A DNA stretch of 41,399 nt from Acidobacteriota bacterium (lineage in GTDB: Bacteria > Acidobacteriota > Vicinamibacteria > Vicinamibacterales > 2-12-FULL-66-21), in NCBI GenBank assembly GCA_016184105.1, contig JACPDI010000027.1:116112-157510 (forward strand), read 5' to 3'. Shown here piece after piece: positions 1 through 6,926 of this stretch. A program made the translations under genes and the position numbers. A model generated the notes under the pieces. That model had not been told where the DNA came from. It saw only the letters and a list, made by a program, of their open reading frames with translations, and ran no database searches. How positions within the stretch are numbered: the first letter of the stretch is position 1; each line of letters opens with the position of its first letter.

Positions 1-680
1 CGTTCGTACACCGCCATCACCGCCTCGCGTGAGAACACCTGCCCGCTGTCCCCTCCCGCCACCCGGATCCGTGTGGTGATGTACGCCGCGGTCTCGCGCA
101 GGTCGAGGGGTTGCAGGCTGCAGCGCAGCGAGACGCGCTGCTTCAACTGCCGCAGCGAATCGTCGTTCAGGCGCCCGGCAAGTTCCGGCTGGCCGATCAG
201 CACGACGGGCAGGAGCTTCATCGTCGGCGTCTCCATGTTGCTGAGGAGGCGCACTTCCTCGAGCAGCGCGTGCGGCAGGCTCTGCGCCTCGTCGATCAAC
301 AGGGCCGAGAGCAGCCCGGCCGCCGCGCGCTCCACCAGCAGCGCCTCGAGCTGCATCAGGAGCCGGACCTTCGACCCGTTGACCGCTGCGGACAACCCGA
401 AGACGCTCGCGAGAAAGCCGTAGAAGTCCTGGCGCGTGAGCGTGGGGTTCGTCAGGTACGCGATGCAGCTCCCTTCGGGCTGCCGCTGAAGCGCCGCCCG
501 CACGATCGTGCTCTTGCCGGTTCCCGCGTCCCCGAGCAGGAGAGAGACGCCCTTGCGCGCGCTCAAGGCGTACTCGACCAGCGTCAGCGCCTCACGGTGA
601 CGGGGCGTCAGAAACAGGAACCGGGGGTTCGTCGTCAGATCGAACGGGCGTTCGCGGAGGCCGAAGAACGATTCGTACAT
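1..680 (-). CDS. ExeA/GspA-type AAA+ ATPase of the exopolysaccharide cluster (3' end outside window)
   Basis: Reading the minus strand from an ATG at 678-680 gives 226 codons that run off the window edge without a stop. The protein begins MYESFFGLRERPFDLTTNP, the characteristic start of ExeA/GspA-like ATPases and of the ATPases attached to exosortase (XrtA) polysaccharide loci. A Walker A loop, GDAGTGKST, lies at residues 50-58 and a Walker B motif, LLIDEAQ, at about 127-133. GQPEL near residue 178 resembles the sensor-1 region of the family. The start lies 8 bases after the chain-length gene's stop, with GAGGG just upstream, so the two are co-transcribed. The likely role is a cytoplasmic ATPase assisting polysaccharide assembly or export. 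Family assignment is firm; the exact role is inferred from context. Confidence 0.85.
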   Translation of the reverse strand, partial: MYESFFGLRERPFDLTTNPRFLFLTPRHREALTLVEYALSARKGVSLLLGDAGTGKSTIVRAALQRQPEGSCIAYLTNPTLTRQDFYGFLASVFGLSAAVNGSKVRLLMQLEALLVERAAAGLLSALLIDEAQSLPHALLEEVRLLSNMETPTMKLLPVVLIGQPELAGRLNDDSLRQLKQRVSLRCSLQPLDLRETAAYITTRIRVAGGDSGQVFSREAVMAVYE

Positions 681-688
681 CAGGCCCT

Positions 689-2296
689 CTACGGCTGCTG
701 GAGCAAGCGCCACACGAGGGCGCTGCCCGCCACGAGCATGACCACGGCGGTTCCCGATAACAGCGCCAGGCGGCGCCGGCGCAGCCGCCGCTTCTCGCGC
801 GCGGTCCACATCGTCGGGACGACCGCCACGACCGGCAGCCCGAGCACCCTGAGCACGTCGTCTTCGTTGCGGATGCTGTTGTCGCGGTATTCCAGCAGGA
901 TCCCGATGCCGAGCCCGAGGCCGATGCCGACCAGTGCCCCAAGAACGTTGAGCAGGGGACGATTCGGCGACGCAGGCCTCTCGGGCAGGCGCGCGGCATC
1001 GAGCAGCCGGAACTGCTCGCCGATCTGCCGCCGTTCGAGGTTTGCGGAGATCTTCGCCTCCTCGTTCTTCGACAGGAGCGAGGTGTAGAGATTCTGGAGC
1101 GTGTCGTAGTCGCGCGTGAGCGCCACGAGTTCCGCCTCGCGCGTGGGTGAGGCGTCCACGCGGCGCTGGTGCAGCTCAATCAGGCGCCGGAGCCGCAGCT
1201 CCTCGGCCGCCTTGCGTTCCAGCTCGCGCTGCAGGCTGTCCGCCTCGGCGCGCAGTTCGGCGGCGCGGTTCCGCTGCACGGCCTCGGCAGGGGTGAGCGC
1301 CCGGGCGGGCGTGCCGTCGCCGAGCGGCGCGCGCGCCGCTTCCCGCTCCACCGCCGCCTCGAGTTCCCGCACGCGCCTGGCCTGCCGCACCACGTCCGGG
1401 TGCTCGGCGGTCAACCGCGCCTGCAAACTGGTCATCGTCCGGCGCGCCGCCTCGAGCTGCTCGGCGGGGGTTGCGATCGGCCCGCCGTCGCTCTCGTCCC
1501 CCTCGCCGTCCCGCCCGCGCCGCGCGCTCGCCTGCACGATGGTCTGCGAGGCGACATCCGCGATCTCCCGCTGGATCACGAGCCGGCGGTCGCGATCGCG
1601 GGCCGCCGCCTCTGCGAGGTTCTGCAGTTGTACCTGCGCGTGCTGGATCGCCTGGAGGTTCCCCTGCTGCTGCGTCGGCAGCTCCCCCGCGTAACGGCGC
1701 CGGTACTCCTCCAGTTTCTCCTCGTGCGTGACCAGACGGCGGCGCGCCTCCTCGAGCTGGCTTTCCAGGAACTGGTTCGTGCCCTCGGCGAGGATCTCGC
1801 GATCGCGGAGGTTCTCCTCGATGAAGAGCGACCCGAGCCGCTCGGTCACCTTCATGGCGAGGAGCGCGGTCGGGGCGTCATAGCTCACCGAGAACGACGC
1901 GCCGTCGTCGCGACGCCCCCTCCCGTTGTCGATCCGGATGTCGATGTCCCTGCGCATGCGTTCCAGGATGTCCTCGGTCAGCGCCGTCTTGCGTTCCTCG
2001 GCGTACAGATCGAAATCGGCGATGATCTTCTCGAGGCGCGTCCGGCTGAGAATCTGCTGCGAAATCGTCTGCAGCCGGTCCTCGAGGCGGGTGGTCACGG
2101 TGGACCGGACGTAGTTCTCGGGGACGCGCTGCGGCACGACGAGAATCACGGCTCTTGCCGAGTACACGTCGGGAAGGAGCGACGTCACGATCGGCGTTCC
2201 AAGCGCGACGAGCACGGCGGGAACCGCGACCGCCAGCCACCGGCGGCGCAGGGTGCCGATGATCTCCTCGGGCGTGTAGCTTCGTCCTGGCAGCAT
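689..2296 (-). CDS. Wzz/GumC-family polysaccharide chain-length determinant
   Basis: This 535-residue inner-membrane protein is expected to set the length of an exported polysaccharide. It has an N-terminal membrane segment (about residues 20-42) after a short cytoplasmic lead, and a long periplasmic part rich in Glu/Arg heptads (about 160-430, predicted coiled coil). A GNVR-like stretch follows, with LTRDYDTLQNLYTSLLSKNE and then RPASPNRPLL before a glycine-rich second membrane segment (about 443-465). A further hydrophobic segment close to the C-terminus (about 510-530) is unusual for classical Wzz proteins. No tyrosine-kinase domain is fused. It starts one base after the stop of the beta-barrel gene, so it sits inside an operon. 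The arrangement resembles the EpsF/XrtA-type chain-length proteins, although no exosortase is visible in the window. Confidence 0.88.
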   Translation of the reverse strand: MLPGRSYTPEEIIGTLRRRWLAVAVPAVLVALGTPIVTSLLPDVYSARAVILVVPQRVPENYVRSTVTTRLEDRLQTISQQILSRTRLEKIIADFDLYAEERKTALTEDILERMRRDIDIRIDNGRGRRDDGASFSVSYDAPTALLAMKVTERLGSLFIEENLRDREILAEGTNQFLESQLEEARRRLVTHEEKLEEYRRRYAGELPTQQQGNLQAIQHAQVQLQNLAEAAARDRDRRLVIQREIADVASQTIVQASARRGRDGEGDESDGGPIATPAEQLEAARRTMTSLQARLTAEHPDVVRQARRVRELEAAVEREAARAPLGDGTPARALTPAEAVQRNRAAELRAEADSLQRELERKAAEELRLRRLIELHQRRVDASPTREAELVALTRDYDTLQNLYTSLLSKNEEAKISANLERRQIGEQFRLLDAARLPERPASPNRPLLNVLGALVGIGLGLGIGILLEYRDNSIRNEDDVLRVLGLPVVAVVPTMWTAREKRRLRRRRLALLSGTAVVMLVAGSALVWRLLQQP

Positions 2297-2297
2297 G

Positions 2298-3608
2298 TCA
2301 GCGTCCGTTGTCGAGGAAGGGCACCCAGAGGCTCACGCCCGCCTGCGCGGTCGGCCGGTTCAACACGCGTGCGAGACCCGGAGGCAGCCCGGCGTTGTCC
2401 TGAAACTCGTAGTAGAAGTACCCGCCGCGCACGAACAGCGCGACGTGGGAGCCCACCGACCATCGCAGGCGCGCGGTGGCCATCGCGAGGTCGAACGGAT
2501 TGCTCCGCACCGCCAGCCCGATCTCGCCCACCGCGTACCGCGCGGACAGCGCGACATCGAGGCGCCGCGTCAGCAGGCCCGACACGTTGAACGTCGCCGA
2601 GTCGGCAAATGCGGGCTGTTCGAAACCCTCGAGGAACAGCACCCGGCGTGAATAGCCCCCCTCGGCCGCCCACGATCGCCTGAACTCCCGGCGGATCGTC
2701 GCTTCGCCGATCGCCCGCAGCGAGGTGCCGTGCTCGCGCCGAAGGATGGCCGACCCCGTGTGGAACGCGAGCGTCGTACGGCGCGTGAACGACAACGCGC
2801 GGTGGTAGTCGATCCCGACGTTGAGGTCGTGGCTGTCGGTGCGCTCCGCGATGTCGAGGCGATCGAGCCGCCGCAGGGCGTAGCCGATCACCAGCTGCGT
2901 GTGCGCGCTCAGATGGCGGGCGATTTGCGCGCCGACGCGGCGCATGTCGTGGCGCGCACCTTCCTCCGCGTCGGACCGCCGCTGCTGTACGAACGCCGTG
3001 AGCCGGGTCAGCGGCGTCACGTCGTACGCAGCCTCGAGGGCGCCCATGCGGCTGACGACGCGATGCCGCGTGAGGGCGAGGCTCTCGATGGGCGTGACGT
3101 CCACCCCGGCGTCCAGGCCGAGCCCCGTGCCCGGATCCTCGGGGAGCAGTCCGGCCAGGCGGAGCGGGGTGTCCCGATAGGCGCCAAGCGCGCGCAGCTT
3201 CAGGCGCGCGCCCAGGCCCGCTTCGAACCAGGCGAGGCCCGTCACGCCCGGCTTGATCGGCTCGTCTGCGCCGCGATACTTCCGAAGTTCGGCGCGCGTG
3301 AAGCCGCCGAAGGAGATGGAATCGCCGCGCCGCCCGAACGTGACGCTTTCGTCGGCGACGAAGTATATCGAGCGCGGCGCGGTGCCGGCCGCAGCCGGCT
3401 CCCGCCGGCCGTCGTACGCGGCAAACAGCGTGGACCACCAGTCGAGGGTGACCTCGCGCGCCGTCTGGCTCCGGCCCGGGCCGAAAAGGCTCTGCGCCGC
3501 CCGCTGTCCGGGCGCGCTGCTCTGGGCCGCCGCCTGGACGGCGAACAGCACCAGCGCCGCAGTGCCCGAGGCGAGGCGAACGCGGCGCGCCCCGCGATGT
3601 GCGGTCAT
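2298..3608 (-). CDS. Outer-membrane beta-barrel protein of the exopolysaccharide cluster
   Basis: The 436-residue protein begins with an arginine-rich n-region, a hydrophobic stretch and an AAAQS-type cleavage site near residue 29. After that come alternating short amphipathic strands typical of an outer-membrane barrel, for example LDVALSARYAVGEIGLAVR and HVALFVRGGYFYYEF. It ends in a strand-like WVPFLDNGR rather than a perfect aromatic C-terminus. The ATG overlaps the stop of the export-protein gene (ATGA at 3605-3608), which indicates translational coupling. Position between the export protein and Wzz matches the outer-membrane barrel proteins in exosortase-linked polysaccharide loci. The likely function is outer-membrane passage or anchoring of the polysaccharide; no enzymatic motif was seen. 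Confidence 0.7.
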   Translation of the reverse strand: MTAHRGARRVRLASGTAALVLFAVQAAAQSSAPGQRAAQSLFGPGRSQTAREVTLDWWSTLFAAYDGRREPAAAGTAPRSIYFVADESVTFGRRGDSISFGGFTRAELRKYRGADEPIKPGVTGLAWFEAGLGARLKLRALGAYRDTPLRLAGLLPEDPGTGLGLDAGVDVTPIESLALTRHRVVSRMGALEAAYDVTPLTRLTAFVQQRRSDAEEGARHDMRRVGAQIARHLSAHTQLVIGYALRRLDRLDIAERTDSHDLNVGIDYHRALSFTRRTTLAFHTGSAILRREHGTSLRAIGEATIRREFRRSWAAEGGYSRRVLFLEGFEQPAFADSATFNVSGLLTRRLDVALSARYAVGEIGLAVRSNPFDLAMATARLRWSVGSHVALFVRGGYFYYEFQDNAGLPPGLARVLNRPTAQAGVSLWVPFLDNGR

Positions 3609-4219
3609 GGCACGATCACCGTGTCCCCGGGCTTCAGCTCGACGTTCTGACGGAGGTTGCGCCCTTTGAGCACGTCCTTGTAGTTGAACCGCCTCGCGGT
3701 CTGGCGCCCCGCCGCCGCACGCATCACGACGATGTGCGATGACTTGGCGTATTCCTTCAGCCCGCCCGCGGTCGCGATGAGCTGCACGACGGTTGTCGGG
3801 CCGGTGAGCGGGTACGCGCCCGGCTTTTCCACCTGACCGGTGATGAACACCTTGCGGCTGTTGATCTGTTTGACCACCACGGTCGGCGTCGGATCGGTGA
3901 GGTATCGCTTCGCCGCCTGCGCCAGCCGATCGCGCAGTTCCACCGGCGTCAACCCGGCGGCCACCACGTCGTTCAGCAGCGGCAGTGCGATCTTGCCGTC
4001 GGGCCGGACCACCACTTCGGCCGACATGTCGCTCTCTTTCCAGAAAACGATGGCCAGCAGATCGTCAGGGCCGATCACGTAATCGGGCGGCAGCGGCGGC
4101 GTCCCGACCGGCGGCTCGGCGGCGACGGCCGGCCGCGTCTCGCCGATCGTCGGCTGGGCGCCCGCAACGCCCGGCGCGACGAGACCGCAGAACACGAAGG
4201 CAATGGCGGTGCTTCGCAT
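3605..4219 (-). CDS. Polysaccharide biosynthesis/export protein (Wza/EpsA-like, SLBB)
   Basis: The 204-residue secreted protein has a signal peptide (residues 1-22, ending GVAGAQ). It is followed by the poly-export domain, with YVIGPDDLLAIVFWKE and the RPDGKIALPLLNDV motif. An SLBB domain comes next, including VFITGQVEKPGAYPL and a C-terminal LKPGDTVIVP. These are hallmarks of Wza-type periplasmic/outer-membrane export proteins. It is shorter than E. coli Wza (about 380 aa) and has a single SLBB repeat, as in XrtA-linked versions. The ATG at 4219 was chosen because the signal peptide starts there. The open frame extends upstream into the neighbouring gene but that part lacks plausible coding features. 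It sits 11 bases downstream of the sigma-54 activator gene. Confidence 0.9.
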   Translation of the reverse strand: MRSTAIAFVFCGLVAPGVAGAQPTIGETRPAVAAEPPVGTPPLPPDYVIGPDDLLAIVFWKESDMSAEVVVRPDGKIALPLLNDVVAAGLTPVELRDRLAQAAKRYLTDPTPTVVVKQINSRKVFITGQVEKPGAYPLTGPTTVVQLIATAGGLKEYAKSSHIVVMRAAAGRQTARRFNYKDVLKGRNLRQNVELKPGDTVIVP

Positions 4220-4230
4220 GGCGTCCCCGC

Positions 4231-5316
4231 TTACCTGTAGGCCTTGAATGGCAGCTGGCAGTCGTGCTTCCGCAGGAAGTTCAGGAACTTCTTGTAGTCG
4301 CGGATGTCCATGTTGAACAGCTTCGCGACGATCTTGTAGTTGCCGCGGGTCTCCTCGAGCCCCTTCCGCACCAGGTCGCGCACGTTGTCCCGGGTGATCT
4401 CGCGGCGCATGTACAACGGGTAGACGACGCTCCAGAAACACTCCTGGTCCTGCACGAGGCGTTTGTAGAGATCGTCGGCCACGGTGCGCCGTCGTTCCTT
4501 GCGAGGCCGCATCTCCCCGCCGCGTCCCGCCTTGATCTCGGCCGGGATGTCATCGATGGTGAGCACCTCGCTCCGCCCGGTCACGACCATGCGCTCCACC
4601 GCGTTTTCCAGCTCCCGCACGTTCCCGGGCCAGGAGTACGCCGAGAAGGCCGACATCACCTCGGGCGACACCGCGCGGACCACGTGGCCGTTGCGCGACA
4701 GGGCGCGCTTGAGGAAGAAGTCGACGAGCGGCGGGATGTCTTCGCGGCGCTCGCGGAGCGGCGGCACCCAGAGGTTGATCACGTTCAGGCGGTAGAAGAG
4801 GTCTTCCCGGAAGGCGCCCTGCGCGATCATGTCGGCCAGGTTCCGGTTGGTCGCCGCGATCACCCGCACGTCGGCAACCGACACGCTGCGGTCGATGCCC
4901 ACCTTCTGCAGCTCGCCCGTCTCGAGAAACCGGAGGAGCAGCCCCTGCATCCGGGGAGTCATCTCACCGACTTCGTCCAGGAAGATGGTGCCGCGGTCCG
5001 CCAGTTCGAGCTTGCCGGGCTTGTCGCGGTAGGCTCCGGTAAAGCTCCCCTTGACGTGGCCGAACAGTTCGGATTCGAGCAGCGTTTCCGGCAGGCCGGC
5101 GCAGTTGACGGCGACGAAGTTGCGCGCCGCCCGCGGGCTGCTCTGGTGCACCGCGCGCGCGACCAGTTCCTTGCCGACACCACTCTCACCCGTGATGAGG
5201 ACCTTCGCGTCGGAACGCGCGATGCGCTCGATCTCCTCGTGGAGCTGGATCATCGCTTTGCTCGCGCCGACCAGCGGAGAAACAGCAACCCGCATGTGGT
5301 ACTCCATGGCTTTCAT
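4231..5316 (-). CDS. Receiver-less sigma-54-dependent transcriptional activator (AAA+ domain plus Fis-like C-terminus)
   Basis: This 361-residue protein is almost entirely a sigma-54-interaction AAA+ domain. It has Walker A GESGVGKE (43-50), the sigma-54 contact loop as GSFTGA (90-95), Walker [11 protein letters not shown] (109-118), the arginine-finger segment [11 protein letters not shown] and sensor-2 [13 protein letters not shown]. No N-terminal receiver is present; only about 15 residues precede the AAA+ fold. The last 100 residues contain a Fis-like helix-turn-helix ([20 protein letters not shown]). ATG 5316 was preferred over an adjacent in-frame TTG at 5319; other in-frame ATGs exist at 5307 and 5295. 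It resembles PrsR-type regulators of exosortase loci but without the receiver. It lies directly after a GAF-like protein gene, suggesting control by that protein. Confidence 0.9.
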   Translation of the reverse strand: MKAMEYHMRVAVSPLVGASKAMIQLHEEIERIARSDAKVLITGESGVGKELVARAVHQSSPRAARNFVAVNCAGLPETLLESELFGHVKGSFTGAYRDKPGKLELADRGTIFLDEVGEMTPRMQGLLLRFLETGELQKVGIDRSVSVADVRVIAATNRNLADMIAQGAFREDLFYRLNVINLWVPPLRERREDIPPLVDFFLKRALSRNGHVVRAVSPEVMSAFSAYSWPGNVRELENAVERMVVTGRSEVLTIDDIPAEIKAGRGGEMRPRKERRRTVADDLYKRLVQDQECFWSVVYPLYMRREITRDNVRDLVRKGLEETRGNYKIVAKLFNMDIRDYKKFLNFLRKHDCQLPFKAYR

Positions 5317-5319
5317 CAA

Positions 5320-6633
5320 TCAGCGCCCGGATTCCCCGTTTCGCGCCGGATCCCACGTTCGCACGTCGATCACCGGCGCCGTCTCGACACGTCCGCTCAG
5401 CCACGCCGTCAGCACGACCACGGCGGCCCCGGCGAGACGTCGCGTCGCCGACGTGAACCCCTCGGCCGACGAGCGCAGGTGCAGCACCGCACTGCGTCCG
5501 CCGACGAGCGCGAAAGGAATGGCCAGGTGGCCGTTCGACAGCACCGGCTCGTCCGGAACGGGCGTCATCGCCGGGTCCGGCTGCGCCGCCCCGATCGAGG
5601 CGAGTACCTGGACGGCATGTCCCCTTGCGCCTGCCGACAGCGCAAGCAGCGCCGCGTCGGCTCCAACCGCCGTCATCGTTTCGCGGAGCACCGCGCTTTC
5701 GACCTCGATCGGCACCGACGATCCCTGGACGGTGGCCGCCGACAGCCTCGCCTGCAGGGCGCGCGACTGCGTGTCCACGAACTGCTCGAGCACGCGCCCG
5801 GCAAGCCTCGCGAGAAACGCGAACGCCTGTTCAACGTCGGAATCGAGCGTCCCGGCCAGGGCGAGCAGCCAGTCGGGAGGGTCGGTCAGCCCGACCGGAA
5901 TCAGCAGCAGCTCGCCCCGAGGGTTGCTCCATCCGAGGCGCTGCAGGTCCGGCACCGAGGAGATCCACAGCGGTGGTCCGGCGGCGCTCAGCAGGGTGTC
6001 CTGCATTTCCGAGGGGGCCGCGCCGGGGTCGCCGCCCGGCAGGCGGCTGTACAGGGCGTACGTGCCTGCGAGGGTACGCCGATAAACCCTGGCGTCCAGG
6101 TCGTGCCAGACGGCCGCGGACTGGAGCAGCAGGTCGAACAGCTCCTCCTCGGTTTCCGCCTGATGCAGATGCGCCGCCAGCCGGCTCGAGGCGGCGAGCC
6201 GCTGCATCTTCTCCTGCTGCGCGCGGCTGCGGTCCGCCGCGTCGATCTCCGATTCGATGGCGCTCCGGAGCGCGTGCGCCATCTGCTCGGTCTGCATCTC
6301 CCCCCCGGCTTCGTCCCACGGACCGAGCCCGGTGCGGGGTTGCGCGACGAGCAGCAGCCCTTCGACGTGCCCGCGCGAACGCAGCGGAAACACGCCGAGC
6401 CAGTAGCGGGAACCCAGGAAACGCCCGTCGCGTCCCGCGGCCAGTATGGCTTTGGCGCTTTGCCGGCCGAGGATTTCCTTGAGCTCATCGAGCAGGCCCG
6501 GCCAGCGCTGCTCGTCGATCGGCAGCGTCGGTGCCAGGCCCTGGTCGAGCATCTCCACGGCGACGTCCGCCGAGGCACGCAGTTGCATCAGCAACTGCCA
6601 GAAGGCCGGAGAGAAGGCGCCAGGGACGTCCAA
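5320..6633 (-). CDS. GAF-like sensory protein, first gene of the polysaccharide operon
   Basis: The 437-residue soluble protein has no signal peptide or membrane segment. Three regions look like alpha/beta sensor folds: about 60-110 (YWLGVFPLRSRGHVEGLLLV), about 150-270 and about 305-415. The last includes LAIPFALVGGRSAVLHLRSS, a typical GAF ending. A helical connector at about 115-165 looks like a signalling helix. No histidine-kinase, receiver or output domain follows, so it probably acts through a protein partner, most simply the AAA+ activator encoded 3 bases downstream. The start is a TTG (6631-6633) with GGGAGA on the minus strand 7 bases before it; no better ATG is available. GAF assignment rests on pattern only. 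Confidence 0.65.
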   Translation of the reverse strand: MDVPGAFSPAFWQLLMQLRASADVAVEMLDQGLAPTLPIDEQRWPGLLDELKEILGRQSAKAILAAGRDGRFLGSRYWLGVFPLRSRGHVEGLLLVAQPRTGLGPWDEAGGEMQTEQMAHALRSAIESEIDAADRSRAQQEKMQRLAASSRLAAHLHQAETEEELFDLLLQSAAVWHDLDARVYRRTLAGTYALYSRLPGGDPGAAPSEMQDTLLSAAGPPLWISSVPDLQRLGWSNPRGELLLIPVGLTDPPDWLLALAGTLDSDVEQAFAFLARLAGRVLEQFVDTQSRALQARLSAATVQGSSVPIEVESAVLRETMTAVGADAALLALSAGARGHAVQVLASIGAAQPDPAMTPVPDEPVLSNGHLAIPFALVGGRSAVLHLRSSAEGFTSATRRLAGAAVVVLTAWLSGRVETAPVIDVRTWDPARNGESGR

Positions 6634-6926
6634 CGTCAGATCTCCCGAATCCGTTCAGGAGGCAGCGTGTAAAACATGAGTGTGCCGCCCGTCGTGCAAA
6701 GACGCCGCCAGCCGGCGCTCGCATAAATCCCTTCAGGGATGACTTTTCATGCCGCGATCTCCCTGGAGGCAGACTATCCCCGCCGGTCCGATCACCGCGG
6801 CGGGGAACTTAGTCGCGGACTTGGAAGACTTAAATCGCGAATCCGGCGACCCCGCCCTATGGCTGGCCGCCGGTAAAACAGGTCATAGTAGGGGGGCGTC
6901 ATCCATCTCACCCAGGAGGAACCTCC
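6634..6926. other. Divergent intergenic region between the polysaccharide operon and the M16 peptidase gene
   Basis: This 293-base region has no credible gene. It contains a -24/-12-like element on the minus strand (listed separately). It also holds a short perfect hairpin, ATCCC-TTCA-GGGAT (6727-6740). The plus-strand gene's ribosome-binding site, AGGAGGA, ends 6 bases before its ATG. A CATAGT near 6885 could be a -10 for the peptidase gene but no convincing -35 is seen. Confidence 0.5.
6695..6710 (-). promoter_or_regulatory. Candidate sigma-54 (-24/-12) promoter of the polysaccharide operon
   Basis: On the minus strand the bases read TGGCGG-N5-TTGCA. This has the exact 5-base spacing of the TGGCAC-N5-TTGCW consensus, an intact GG (-24) and GC (-12), and two mismatches in the -24 box. 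It lies about 60 bases upstream of the first gene's TTG start. The second gene of that operon is itself a sigma-54 activator, which fits autoregulation. Confidence 0.5.

Noticed and set aside
4231-5316. Full PrsR-type response regulator
   Set aside because: No receiver domain or phospho-acceptor aspartate precedes the AAA+ domain, and the upstream frame closes at once.
3985-6672. 895-codon plus-strand open frame opposite the polysaccharide operon
   Set aside because: Its translation is low-complexity Arg/His/Val-rich and it mirrors clear minus-strand genes with known motifs; it is a GC-rich antisense shadow.
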